NCBI RefSeq assembly: GCF_902150045.1
Contig: NZ_CABFVU010000001.1
Coordinates: 1,364,001-1,428,000, forward strand
Direction of reading: 5' to 3'
DNA: 64,000 nt
Origin: Chitinophaga polysaccharea
GTDB taxonomy: Bacteria; Bacteroidota; Bacteroidia; Chitinophagales; Chitinophagaceae
Position 1 is the first letter of the stretch; each line of letters starts with the position of its first letter. The position numbers were made by a program, and so were the translations under genes. The notes below the pieces were generated by a model that was given only the letters and a program-made list of their open reading frames with translations, ran no database searches and was not told where the DNA came from. This document shows positions 1 through 9,385 of the stretch, in pieces.

Positions 1-2
1 TA

Positions 3-1406
3 GTGACCACCATAGATGTGAATATGCAGGATATCGTGGAAACGGCCCTCATGAACATGATGGTGCAGAACGAAGCCGAACACGGCACCTGCATCCTGAT
101 GGAAGTGAAAACAGGTAAAATAAAAGCTATAGCCAACCTCGGCAAACAACCCGATGGCAACGGCTACTGGGAAGATATGAACTATGCACTGCAGGTAGCA
201 GAACCCGGTTCCACTTTCAAACTGGCCACCATGATCGCAGTGCTGGAAGATAAATACGCCACCATGAATTCCATGGTAAACATGGACGGTGGCCGCTGGC
301 AGGTAGGCCGCAGAACCGTATTCGATTCTGAACCCCATCCCGGCCCGCAAAACGTAACCATCAAACACGCATTTGAGCTGAGCTCAAATGTAGGCATGGC
401 AAAACTGGCCTACCAGTTCTATAACCGGCAACCCAACAAGTTCGTAGCCCATCTGAAAAAATTAAGGCTCGATCAGTTTACCGGTATAGACCTCATCGGC
501 GAAGGAAGACCAGTCATTAAAACAACTGCTTCCAAAACATGGAGCGCTACCTCCCTACCCTGGATGGCATTCGGGTATGAAGTACTTATCAGCCCGCTGC
601 AAACGTGCATGCTGTACAATGCAGTGGCCAACAACGGGAAAATGATGAAGCCCTACCTCGTCAATTCCATACAGGAATACGGCCAGGTAGTAAAACAGTT
701 TGAGCCTACCGTATTAATGGACAGCATCTGCTCACAAAGCACGCTGAAACAGGTACAGGCCATGCTGGAAGGCGTACCGGTTAATGGTACCGCGAAGAAG
801 TTGCGCAGCCAGTTCTACACCTTCGCAGCCAAAACAGGTACCGCACTCGTGGCTAACGGTAACCGCGGGTACGCAGATAAAATATACCAGTCGTCATTCG
901 CCGGATACTTCCCGGCAAATGATCCGCAGTACACCTGCGTGGTAGTCATAAAAAACAAACCGCATGCTTTGCACTTTTACGGTGCGGGCGTTGCGGGTCC
1001 CGTTTTTAGGGAAGTGGCAGATAAACTGTACGCTATCGCAGTGGAAAGACAAAAACCCATGCAGGCAACCATGCAACTGGATACCCTGCTGTCACTGAAA
1101 AATGGCAAAGGCAGTGAATGGAAACAGATCCTGGGTAAACTGCAGCTGCCTATCAACAACGCCCCCGCTAACAACAGCTGGGTAAGCGCCAGGGTAGCAG
1201 ACCGCAAAATTGCTTTTGAACAGGTAACGCAAACAAAAGGCGCTGTGCCGGATGTTACCGGAATGGGCCTCAAAGATGCCCTGTACCTGCTCGAAAACGC
1301 CGGGCTACGCGTAGTAGTTAAAGGCGCCGGTAAAGTGAAAATGCAATCACTCCCCGGCGGAACAAAAATAGGAAACGAACAAACCATCGTAATAGAACTG
1401 AGCTAG
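3..1406 (+). CDS. ftsI: Penicillin-binding protein (FtsI/PBP3-type transpeptidase), 5' end outside window
   Basis: Septal peptidoglycan DD-transpeptidase that cross-links stem peptides during division. The visible 467 residues hold the whole transpeptidase domain: active-site STFK (S70, K73 in window numbering), SSN (127-129) and KTGT (277-280). A C-terminal PASTA domain begins at about residue 415 (VPDVTGMGLKDALYLLENAG). The first visible codon is GTG within a beta-strand (TTIDVNMQ) that is internal in this family, so the N-terminal membrane anchor and dimerisation domain lie upstream of the window; position 3 is not the real start. It opens a run of dcw genes and its stop touches the murE start with no gap, so translation is probably coupled. 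In many Bacteroidota the dcw PBP carries one PASTA domain, as here. The transpeptidase call is firm; division versus elongation role rests on gene context. Confidence 0.93.
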   Translation: MTTIDVNMQDIVETALMNMMVQNEAEHGTCILMEVKTGKIKAIANLGKQPDGNGYWEDMNYALQVAEPGSTFKLATMIAVLEDKYATMNSMVNMDGGRWQVGRRTVFDSEPHPGPQNVTIKHAFELSSNVGMAKLAYQFYNRQPNKFVAHLKKLRLDQFTGIDLIGEGRPVIKTTASKTWSATSLPWMAFGYEVLISPLQTCMLYNAVANNGKMMKPYLVNSIQEYGQVVKQFEPTVLMDSICSQSTLKQVQAMLEGVPVNGTAKKLRSQFYTFAAKTGTALVANGNRGYADKIYQSSFAGYFPANDPQYTCVVVIKNKPHALHFYGAGVAGPVFREVADKLYAIAVERQKPMQATMQLDTLLSLKNGKGSEWKQILGKLQLPINNAPANNSWVSARVADRKIAFEQVTQTKGAVPDVTGMGLKDALYLLENAGLRVVVKGAGKVKMQSLPGGTKIGNEQTIVIELS

Positions 1407-2873
1407 ATGAAAACGCTGCGCGACATATTGTATAATGTAAGCATCCTGGCAGTGCATGGTAATACCGATGTTACCATTCACGCACTCGCCACCGACTCCA
1501 GGTCAATAAAGCCCGGAGATGCTTTCATTGCGGTGAAGGGCGTACACACAGACGGACATGTGTACATTGAAAAAGCGATTGGTTTGGGTGCAGCAGCGGT
1601 GATCTGTGAAACATTACCTGAACAACTGGCAGATAATATATGCTATGTACAGGTAAGCAACAGTGCCGCCAGCAGCGGTATCATGGCGGGCAACTTCTAT
1701 GATAACCCTTCCCATAAAATACAACTGGTAGGCGTTACCGGCACCAACGGGAAAACAACCATTGCTACCCTGCTGTTCCGGTTGTTTACCAAACTGGGAT
1801 ACCACTGCGGATTATTATCCACAGTACAAAATCAGATAGGCGACACCGTTATACCGGCCACACATACCACGCCCGATCCCATCAGCCTGAATGCCCTGCT
1901 GGCACAGATGGTGGACGACGGCTGCCTGTACGTGTTCATGGAAGTAAGCTCCCATGCCATTCACCAACAACGTATTGCCGGGCTAAAATTCGCGGGGGGC
2001 ATCTTTAGTAATATCACCCACGACCACCTGGATTATCATAAAACCTTTGATGAATATATCCGGGTAAAGAAATCGTTCTTTGATAACCTGCCTTCCTCCG
2101 CTTTTGCCCTCACCAACCTGGACGACAAAAGAGGAATGGTGATGCTGCAGAATACAAAAGCGAAGAAAGCTACGTACAGCCTGCGCACACTGGCTGATTT
2201 CAAGGGCAAGATCCTGGAAAATAATCTCACAGGGTTAATCATGCTGGTAGGAGATACGGAAGTGCATTTCCGCCTGATCGGTGAGTTTAATGCGTATAAC
2301 CTGCTGGCTGTTTATGGTGCTGCAGTATCACTTGGAATAGATAAAGCTAAAGTGTTACAGGCGCTGAGCGATACCACAGGCGCAGAAGGAAGATTTGATT
2401 ATATCATTTCAGATAGAGAACAGATCATCGCTATCGTTGATTACGCACATACGCCGGATGCATTAAAAAATGTACTGGCCACCATCAAAAATCTGCGCAA
2501 AGGCAATGAGCAGGTGATCACAGTAGTTGGTTGCGGCGGAGACAGGGATACCACAAAACGCCCGGTGATGGGAGATGTGGCAGTGGAAAACAGCGACCGT
2601 GTTATTCTTACCTCCGATAATCCCCGTTCGGAAGACCCAGCGGAAATTATCAGGGAAATGGAAGCCGGCATTCCTGTTCACCTGAAAAAGAAAGCTATTT
2701 CCATTACCGACAGAAAAGAAGCCATTAAAACGGCACTGTCGCTTGCCAACCGGGAAGATATTATCCTGGTGGCCGGTAAAGGACATGAAAAATACCAGGA
2801 GATCAAAGGTGTAAAACATCACTTCGATGATAAAGAAGTGTTGCTGGAGCTGATGAAAATACTGGAGAAATAA
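1407..2873 (+). CDS. murE: UDP-N-acetylmuramoyl-L-alanyl-D-glutamate--2,6-diaminopimelate ligase MurE
   Basis: Cytoplasmic ATP-dependent Mur ligase that adds the third stem residue to UDP-MurNAc-L-Ala-D-Glu. The 488-aa length is typical. The N-terminal UDP-substrate domain contains TDSRSIKPGDAF, the central ATPase domain has the P-loop TGTNGKTT (111-118), and the C-terminal domain carries DNPRSEDP. The DNPR motif is the known signature for meso-diaminopimelate rather than lysine, so this organism should have DAP-type peptidoglycan. ATG follows the ftsI stop directly (TAGATG), indicating one transcript and coupled translation. An 86-bp gap with a hairpin separates it from mraY. Confidence 0.97.
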   Translation: MKTLRDILYNVSILAVHGNTDVTIHALATDSRSIKPGDAFIAVKGVHTDGHVYIEKAIGLGAAAVICETLPEQLADNICYVQVSNSAASSGIMAGNFYDNPSHKIQLVGVTGTNGKTTIATLLFRLFTKLGYHCGLLSTVQNQIGDTVIPATHTTPDPISLNALLAQMVDDGCLYVFMEVSSHAIHQQRIAGLKFAGGIFSNITHDHLDYHKTFDEYIRVKKSFFDNLPSSAFALTNLDDKRGMVMLQNTKAKKATYSLRTLADFKGKILENNLTGLIMLVGDTEVHFRLIGEFNAYNLLAVYGAAVSLGIDKAKVLQALSDTTGAEGRFDYIISDREQIIAIVDYAHTPDALKNVLATIKNLRKGNEQVITVVGCGGDRDTTKRPVMGDVAVENSDRVILTSDNPRSEDPAEIIREMEAGIPVHLKKKAISITDRKEAIKTALSLANREDIILVAGKGHEKYQEIKGVKHHFDDKEVLLELMKILEK

Positions 2874-2918
2874 ACTAAAACTGAAGAACAGATACTTAAT
2901 AATCCAATGACTTAAAAG

Positions 2919-2944
2919 CCTGTACTCCTGCAGCGGAGAACAGG
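2919..2944 (+). repeat. Hairpin between murE and mraY
   Basis: Inverted repeat with arms 2919-2928 (CCTGTACTCC) and 2935-2944 (GGAGAACAGG), one mismatch and a 6-nt loop TGCAGC. No T-run follows, so it does not look like an intrinsic terminator. It lies 15 nt before the mraY start and could affect mRNA processing or mraY translation; this is inference. Confidence 0.45.
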
Positions 2945-2959
2945 TTACGACTAAAACAT

Positions 2960-4219
2960 ATGTTATATTATTTTTTAAATTACCTGAAAACAGAATTTAA
3001 GATCAGCGTCATCGGCGGTGGTATGTTTCAGTATATCACTTTCCGTGTAACGATGGCATTGTTGCTGTCGCTGGTGATTTCTTTGCTGTTTGGTAAAAGG
3101 ATTATTAAATTTCTTCAGAAAAAACAGATCGGTGAAACCATCCGGGAACTGGGCCTGCAGGGCGAGAACTCCAAAAAGGGCACCCCAACCATGGGCGGGC
3201 TTATTATTCTATCCGCCATTGTAATCCCTACCCTGCTGTTTGCACAGATAGCCAATGTGTATATCTGGCTGATATTATTATCCACTATATGGTTGGGGCT
3301 GATCGGTTTCCTGGATGATTATATCAAAGTATTTAAGAAGAATAAAGAAGGACTGGCAGGACGTTTCAAGATCATGGGCCAGGTAGGACTTGGTTTGATC
3401 GTTGGCTGTACCCTTTATTTTAATACAGATGTGGTGGTATCACGTGAAGTAATAGGAGCAAAACCACTGGCACCGTATGAAAGACAGGTGACCAATCACC
3501 CGGAACGTGTAACCCGCGACGGGCACCGTTTTGTGGATGTTAAAACACCCATCACCACCATTCCGTTCGTAAAAAACCATGAGTTCAATTATTCCAAACT
3601 GATCTCCTGGATCCCGGGAGCAGAAAAATATACGTTCGTTCTTTACATCCTGATAGTCATCTTTATTATTACCGCAGTATCAAACGGCGCTAATCTTACA
3701 GACGGTCTGGATGGACTGGCAACAGGTGTTTCAGGTATTATAGGTATAGGGCTTGGCATCTTTGCTTATGTATCGGGTAACATCCAGTTTGCGGAATACC
3801 TGAACATCATGTACATCCCCAATCTTGGTGAGCTCTCTATTTTCATTGCAGCCTTTGTGGGCGGATGTATCGGCTTCCTTTGGTATAACGCTTATCCCGC
3901 GCAGGTTTTCATGGGCGACACCGGTAGCCTTGCACTGGGTGGGATCATCGCTTCCCTTGCCATTATTGTGCGGAAAGAGTTGCTGATCCCCATCTTCTGC
4001 GGTGTGTTCCTGGTGGAATCATTATCGGTGATGTTACAGGTATCTTACTTTAAATACACCAAGAAGAAATATGGCGAAGGCCGGCGCATCCTGAAAATGT
4101 CGCCGCTACATCACCACTACCAGAAGATCGGTTATCATGAAAGTAAAATATCAGTGCGGTTCTGGATCGTGACCATCATGTGCGTGGTAGCAGGTATTGC
4201 AACATTAAAAATGAGATAA
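2960..4219 (+). CDS. mraY: Phospho-N-acetylmuramoyl-pentapeptide transferase MraY
   Basis: Integral membrane enzyme that transfers phospho-MurNAc-pentapeptide to undecaprenyl phosphate, giving lipid I. Family motifs are plain: KKGTPTMGG, the magnesium-binding FLDDYIKV (D119, D120), [24 protein letters not shown] and SPLHHHYQ near the C-terminus. At 419 residues it is about 60 longer than the E. coli enzyme. The extra length is a mostly polar segment at about 157-213 between two membrane helices, a kind of insertion I associate with Bacteroidota MraY. It sits between murE and murD on the same strand. A slightly earlier start is not excluded, but ATG 2960 gives a good first helix. Confidence 0.96.
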   Translation: MLYYFLNYLKTEFKISVIGGGMFQYITFRVTMALLLSLVISLLFGKRIIKFLQKKQIGETIRELGLQGENSKKGTPTMGGLIILSAIVIPTLLFAQIANVYIWLILLSTIWLGLIGFLDDYIKVFKKNKEGLAGRFKIMGQVGLGLIVGCTLYFNTDVVVSREVIGAKPLAPYERQVTNHPERVTRDGHRFVDVKTPITTIPFVKNHEFNYSKLISWIPGAEKYTFVLYILIVIFIITAVSNGANLTDGLDGLATGVSGIIGIGLGIFAYVSGNIQFAEYLNIMYIPNLGELSIFIAAFVGGCIGFLWYNAYPAQVFMGDTGSLALGGIIASLAIIVRKELLIPIFCGVFLVESLSVMLQVSYFKYTKKKYGEGRRILKMSPLHHHYQKIGYHESKISVRFWIVTIMCVVAGIATLKMR

Positions 4220-4250
4220 TAATAAAAATCAAGCAGGCAGACTAAACGAA

Positions 4251-5591
4251 ATGGGATATAAACTTGTCATATTAGGCGCAGGAGAAAGCGGAATAGGAGC
4301 GGCTTTGCTGGGAAAACAGCAAGGGTATGAAGTATTTGTATCCGATGGAGGAACTATAAAAGATAACTATAAACAGGAACTGGCGGTAAACCAGATATCT
4401 TTTGAAGAAGGACATCATTCCTGGGATATCATACTGGATGCAAACGAAATTGTTAAAAGTCCCGGTATCCCCGAAAAGTCGGAACTGATGAAAAAGGTAC
4501 GCGAAAAAGGCATACCTGTGATTTCTGAAATTGAGCTGGCCTACCGTTTCTCGACAGGTAAAAAGATCATTGCCATTACCGGCAGCAACGGCAAAAGCAC
4601 CACTACTGCCCTCACCTATCACATCTTTAAAAACGCAGGGTTGGATGTAGCTATGGTAGGCAATATTGGCGTGAGCTACGCAAGGCAGGTGGCAACCGCA
4701 CCAGCGGAGTATTATGTGATTGAAATCAGCAGCTTCCAGCTGGATGACATTAAGGACTTCAAACCCAATGTGGCCATCCTGCTGAACATTACGCCTGATC
4801 ACCTGGATCGCTACGACTATAAAATGGAAAATTACGTAGCCTCCAAATTCAGAATTGCCATGAACCAGACAGCTGAAGATTACTTCATCTACTGCATGGA
4901 TGATCCTGAGATCATGCGACATTTAGCGCAGCAACCCATTTATTCAGCATCAATACCTTTTACCATCATGAAACCACTGAAAGAAGGCGGCTCTATTGCC
5001 AACGACCAGTTGCACATAGATGTCAACGGAGAACCGGTTATCATGTCAATGTATGACCTGTCTTTAAAGGGAAAACACAATCTGTATAATTCAATGGCAG
5101 CAGCAATTGCAGGCAGGACCATGGATATAAGAAATGAAAAGATCCGCGAGAGCCTTGCGTCATTCGAGAGTCTTGAACACCGCATGGAATATGTGACCAC
5201 GGTGAGAGGCGTGGATTTTATAAACGATAGCAAAGCTACCAATGTAAACTCAGTTTGGTTTGCACTGGAAAGTTTTGATAAACCGATTGTGCTTATCATG
5301 GGCGGCGTGGATAAAGGCAACGACTACGATGCCATCCGCGATCTCGTGAAAGAAAAGGTAAAAGCAATTATTTGTATGGGTGTGGACAACACCCCCATCT
5401 TTACGGCGTTATCAAAAGACACACCGGTGATGATCAACACCACCAGTATGCACGATGCCGTACAGGAAGCTTTTAAACAGGCAGCAAAGGGAGACATCGT
5501 TTTATTATCGCCCGCCTGCGCCAGCTTTGATCTTTTTAAAAATTACGAAGACCGTGGAAGGAAATTTAAGGAAGAAGTAAAAGCATTGTAA
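4251..5591 (+). CDS. murD: UDP-N-acetylmuramoylalanine--D-glutamate ligase MurD
   Basis: Cytoplasmic Mur ligase that adds D-glutamate to UDP-MurNAc-L-Ala. The N-terminal Rossmann-like domain begins LVILGAGESGIGAA. The ATPase P-loop is TGSNGKSTTT at about residue 110, followed by NITPDHLDRY. The C-terminal domain contains NDSKATN and LLSPACASFDLF, both typical of MurD. The 446-aa length is normal. The gene is 31 bp downstream of mraY and 66 bp upstream of ftsW, within the dcw operon. Confidence 0.97.
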   Translation: MGYKLVILGAGESGIGAALLGKQQGYEVFVSDGGTIKDNYKQELAVNQISFEEGHHSWDIILDANEIVKSPGIPEKSELMKKVREKGIPVISEIELAYRFSTGKKIIAITGSNGKSTTTALTYHIFKNAGLDVAMVGNIGVSYARQVATAPAEYYVIEISSFQLDDIKDFKPNVAILLNITPDHLDRYDYKMENYVASKFRIAMNQTAEDYFIYCMDDPEIMRHLAQQPIYSASIPFTIMKPLKEGGSIANDQLHIDVNGEPVIMSMYDLSLKGKHNLYNSMAAAIAGRTMDIRNEKIRESLASFESLEHRMEYVTTVRGVDFINDSKATNVNSVWFALESFDKPIVLIMGGVDKGNDYDAIRDLVKEKVKAIICMGVDNTPIFTALSKDTPVMINTTSMHDAVQEAFKQAAKGDIVLLSPACASFDLFKNYEDRGRKFKEEVKAL

Positions 5592-5657
5592 ACAGGTGCT
5601 GATAAGCAGAATAAAGGGTTATATCTAAAAAACAAAAGAAAACAAAAACAGGAACCG

Positions 5658-6851
5658 ATGGCATTGCTCTATAGAACAAAAGGCGACAAGGTTATCTGGG
5701 CGGTAGTACTTTTTCTATCGCTGGTAAGCCTGCTTGCTGTATATAGCGCTACCGGCTCACTTGCCTACCGTGAAAGAGGCGGCCATACGGAGTATTATCT
5801 CCTGAAGCAGCTTACGGTACTGGCTATGGGGCTGGTGATCATCTATTTTGCTCACCGCGTGAACTATACCATTTATTCCCGCGTGGCGCAGATAGGGTTC
5901 CTTATATCCATACCATTGCTGATGTACACGCTGGCCTTTGGTTCCAATATCAATGAAGCAAGCAGGTGGATCAAGCTGCCCATCATCAACCTTACCTTCC
6001 AGACATCGGATGTGGCCAAACTCGCCATATTCATGTATGTAAGCAGGCAGTTATCAAGAAGGCAAAACCTGATCGACGATTTCAAAAAAGGATTTCTGCC
6101 CATCATCATCCCGGTTGGCATCATCTGCGCGCTGATCATGCCCGCCAATATGAGCACTGCGCTCCTGCTGGGAGCCAGCTGTATGCTACTCTGCTTTATA
6201 GGCAGGGTACCCATCAGGTTCCTTGCCTCCATGGTGGCCGCAGGAGCAGTATTGATAGTACTTCTTTTCATGGTGGCGAAACTCACATCAATGGAAATGC
6301 GTACCAAAACCTGGGAAAAACGTATCGATAACTTTATTCACGGTGATCATACAGAAACACCCTACCAAGTACAGCAGGCCAACATTGCCATAGCGGGTGG
6401 CGGATTACTGGGAAAAGGACCCGGCAATAGTACACAGCGTAACTTCCTGCCGCATGCCTATTCCGATTATATCTATGCTACCATCATAGAAGAATATGGC
6501 ATGTTTGGAGCTTTCCTGATACTGGCGGCTTATATGATTTTATTATTGAGAAGTATCAGGATCTATAAAAGATGTCCTTATGCTTTTGGAGCATTCCTGG
6601 CAGTAGGACTCAGTGTGACATTGGTAATACAGGCATTAACCAATATGGCGGTAAACGTACAGCTGTTCCCGGTTACAGGGCTTCCACTCCCGCTGGTGAG
6701 TATGGGTGGATCTTCGGTATTGTTTACCAGCATGGCCATCGGTATCATCCTGAGTGTATCCCGCAACGTGGAAGAAATGGAAGGAAAACAGGCAGAGAAA
6801 GAACGTTTGGAAAGAGTTATTGCGCAGGCGGAAAACGCTGCCGTCGCTTAA
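5658..6851 (+). CDS. ftsW: Peptidoglycan glycosyltransferase FtsW (SEDS family)
   Basis: Polytopic inner membrane SEDS protein that polymerises lipid II into septal glycan strands together with the dcw PBP encoded upstream. It shows about ten hydrophobic segments, the early SLLAVYSATGSLAYR segment, the large periplasmic loop with NEASRWIKLP, and the late conserved block TGLPLPLVSMGGSS that is diagnostic of the FtsW/RodA/SpoVE family. Its position between murD and murG favours FtsW over RodA. The C-terminus is a short charged cytoplasmic tail rich in Glu and Lys. The 397-aa length is typical. Confidence 0.95.
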   Translation: MALLYRTKGDKVIWAVVLFLSLVSLLAVYSATGSLAYRERGGHTEYYLLKQLTVLAMGLVIIYFAHRVNYTIYSRVAQIGFLISIPLLMYTLAFGSNINEASRWIKLPIINLTFQTSDVAKLAIFMYVSRQLSRRQNLIDDFKKGFLPIIIPVGIICALIMPANMSTALLLGASCMLLCFIGRVPIRFLASMVAAGAVLIVLLFMVAKLTSMEMRTKTWEKRIDNFIHGDHTETPYQVQQANIAIAGGGLLGKGPGNSTQRNFLPHAYSDYIYATIIEEYGMFGAFLILAAYMILLLRSIRIYKRCPYAFGAFLAVGLSVTLVIQALTNMAVNVQLFPVTGLPLPLVSMGGSSVLFTSMAIGIILSVSRNVEEMEGKQAEKERLERVIAQAENAAVA

Positions 6852-6890
6852 TACGTATTTATAACAATAATCAGTAATCAGGAACAACAC

Positions 6891-7982
6891 ATGCAACGCA
6901 AAGTGATCATAGCAGGCGGCGGTACGGGAGGACACATCTTCCCGGCGATAGCGATCGCGAATGCGTTGAAAAAAATAGAACCGGATATCAACATATTATT
7001 TGTAGGTGCTACCGGGAAAATGGAAATGGAGAAAGTGCCGCAGGCAGGTTATCCGATAGAAGGACTGGAAATAGCCGGTTTTAACAGGAGCAATATCTTC
7101 AAAAATATCCTGCTGCCTTTTAAGATATGGAAAAGCCTTCGGCGTGCAAAGGCTATCCTGCAAAATTTCCAGCCGGATGTAGTAGTGGGTGTGGGTGGAT
7201 ACGCCAGCTTTCCGATGCTGAACAGGGCACAGAAAAATGGTACACCTACCCTGATACAGGAACAGAATTCCTTTGCAGGGAAAACAAATAAAATACTGGG
7301 CAAGAAAGCGAAGAAGATCTGTGTGGCATATGATGGTATGGATAAATTTTTCCCGGCCGAAAAACTGGTAATGACCGGCAATCCCGTGAGAAACAGCATA
7401 TCACAGTCGGCCGTAACGCGTGAAGACGCCCTGCAGCATTTCGGGCTGAGCACCGCAAAGCAAACCATCTTCGCCGTAGGTGGCAGCCTGGGGGCTAAGT
7501 CCATTAACGAAGGATTGCAACCGCTCCTGAAAGAGATAGCGGGAAAAGATATTCAGCTGATCTGGCAAACAGGGAAGCTTTATTACGAAACAGCAAAAGC
7601 TGCCGCTGCGCCATATGGATCGCATATTAAAGTATACGACTTCATCAACGTGATGGACTTTGCTTACAAAGCAGCAGACGTAGTGTTATCAAGAGCCGGT
7701 GCATTGGCGATCGCGGAACTGTGTGTAGTGAAGAAGCCGGTGATATTTGTGCCTTACCCGTTTGCAGCGGAAGATCACCAAACATCCAACGCCATGAACC
7801 TGGTTAATAAACAGGCAGGGCTGATCATTAAAGATGAAGAGGTGCCTGCACAACTGGGTAATGTGCTGTTCAGCCTTTTGCAAAACAAAGCGCTGATGGA
7901 ACAACTGGAAAGCAATATCGGCAAGCTGGGCAATCCCCATGCTGATGTCACAATTGCCAACCAGGTGCTGGGAATTATTTAG
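6891..7982 (+). CDS. murG: UDP-GlcNAc:undecaprenyl-PP-MurNAc-pentapeptide GlcNAc transferase MurG
   Basis: Peripheral membrane GT28 glycosyltransferase that converts lipid I to lipid II. The N-terminal GGGTGGHIFPAIA glycine-rich loop and the second loop GGSLGAKSINE match MurG, as does the C-terminal donor-binding block with SRAGALAIAEL and PYPFAAEDHQT. The 363-aa length is standard. It lies between ftsW and murC with short gaps of 39 and 23 bp. Confidence 0.97.
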   Translation: MQRKVIIAGGGTGGHIFPAIAIANALKKIEPDINILFVGATGKMEMEKVPQAGYPIEGLEIAGFNRSNIFKNILLPFKIWKSLRRAKAILQNFQPDVVVGVGGYASFPMLNRAQKNGTPTLIQEQNSFAGKTNKILGKKAKKICVAYDGMDKFFPAEKLVMTGNPVRNSISQSAVTREDALQHFGLSTAKQTIFAVGGSLGAKSINEGLQPLLKEIAGKDIQLIWQTGKLYYETAKAAAAPYGSHIKVYDFINVMDFAYKAADVVLSRAGALAIAELCVVKKPVIFVPYPFAAEDHQTSNAMNLVNKQAGLIIKDEEVPAQLGNVLFSLLQNKALMEQLESNIGKLGNPHADVTIANQVLGII

Positions 7983-8005
7983 CAAAGATTTTTTTAGAAG
8001 AATAT

Positions 8006-9373
8006 ATGGATTTGAACAACATACAAAGGGTTTATTTCATCGGCATCGGTGGTATTGGCATGAGCGCTATTGCACGCTTCTTCAATGAGAAGGGAGTGCA
8101 GGTAAGCGGTTATGACCGTACCTCCACAGCGCTTACAAAGCAGCTGGAGGCAGAAGGTATGCAAATCCATTATACAGACGATATTAACCTGATCGATAAA
8201 GCGGCTACCCTGGTAGTGTACACACCGGCAATTCCGGCTACACACACAGAGTTGCAGTGGCTGCGTGACAATGGCTATGAAGTGGTAAAGCGCAGTGATG
8301 TGCTGCAGGAAATTACCCGTTCCCTGTTTGCCATTACCGTGGCGGGCACACATGGTAAAACAACTGTTTCCACCATGATCGCTCACCTGCTTACCGATAG
8401 CGGTTATGGCTGTAATGCTTTCCTCGGTGGTATCAGTGTAAACTATAATAAAAATTTCTGGAGCAGCGAAAAAGCGGTAGCAGTAATTGAAGCAGATGAA
8501 TACGACCGCTCTTTCCTGAAATTAAGTCCGGATATCGCAGTGCTGACTGCCATGGATGCAGACCACCTGGATATTTACGGCACACCGGAAGCAATGGAAG
8601 ACGCTTTTATCCAGTATACACATAACATCAAGCCCAATGGCACGCTGATTGCTAAGTTCGGCCTGCACCGCAACAAAGAGCTGAATGCAACAAACAAGTT
8701 GTTGTACAGTTTACAAAACGATGCTGCCAACGCTTACGCCGCCAACATCCGCATGATCAACGGCGGATACGAGTTTGATGTAATGCAGCAGGACTGGATG
8801 ATCGATAACGTTGTAATGCACATTGGTGGCATGCACAACGTGGAAAACGCAGTAGCCGCTATTACAGTAGCACAGCTGCTGGGAATAGACGCCGCCAGGA
8901 TCCGTGCTGCCATCGCCAGTTTTAAAGGCATCAAACGGAGATTTGAATACGCGGTAAAAACAGATCAACAGGTATATATCGATGATTATGCACACCATCC
9001 GGAAGAATTGCGTGCATTGATCACCAGTGCAAAGGCATTGTTTCCCGGGAAAAAATGCACGGTTATTTTCCAGCCGCACTTATTTACCCGCACCCGTGAC
9101 CTGGCAGATGGCTTTGCAGAAAGCCTGTCCCTGGCAGACGAGGTAATACTGCTCCCTATCTACCCGGCACGTGAGCTGCCGATAGCGGGGGTAAGCAGCG
9201 AAATGATCGCGGATAAAATAACAGTGCCTGTAAAAATTTTATCAAAAGAAGATGTAATGGAATATCTGGGAAAGCACGATGTTCCGTTACTGATCACAGC
9301 AGGAGCAGGAGATATAGATCAGTTAAAAGAACCTGTGGCTCATCTCCTTAAAAACAAAACAACATTACATTAA
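8006..9373 (+). CDS. murC: UDP-N-acetylmuramate--L-alanine ligase MurC
   Basis: Cytoplasmic Mur ligase that adds L-alanine to UDP-MurNAc, the first stem residue. The N-terminal GIGGIGMSAIA loop binds the UDP substrate. The ATPase P-loop is GTHGKTTVSTM at about residue 112, followed by EADEYDRSFL and DADHLDIY. The C-terminal domain has DDYAHHPEEL and FQPHLFTRT, both typical. The 455-aa length is normal. The next gene, ftsQ, starts 12 bp downstream; there is no ddl gene between them, unlike in many proteobacteria. Confidence 0.97.
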   Translation: MDLNNIQRVYFIGIGGIGMSAIARFFNEKGVQVSGYDRTSTALTKQLEAEGMQIHYTDDINLIDKAATLVVYTPAIPATHTELQWLRDNGYEVVKRSDVLQEITRSLFAITVAGTHGKTTVSTMIAHLLTDSGYGCNAFLGGISVNYNKNFWSSEKAVAVIEADEYDRSFLKLSPDIAVLTAMDADHLDIYGTPEAMEDAFIQYTHNIKPNGTLIAKFGLHRNKELNATNKLLYSLQNDAANAYAANIRMINGGYEFDVMQQDWMIDNVVMHIGGMHNVENAVAAITVAQLLGIDAARIRAAIASFKGIKRRFEYAVKTDQQVYIDDYAHHPEELRALITSAKALFPGKKCTVIFQPHLFTRTRDLADGFAESLSLADEVILLPIYPARELPIAGVSSEMIADKITVPVKILSKEDVMEYLGKHDVPLLITAGAGDIDQLKEPVAHLLKNKTTLH

Positions 9374-9385
9374 AAAATAAAAAGC

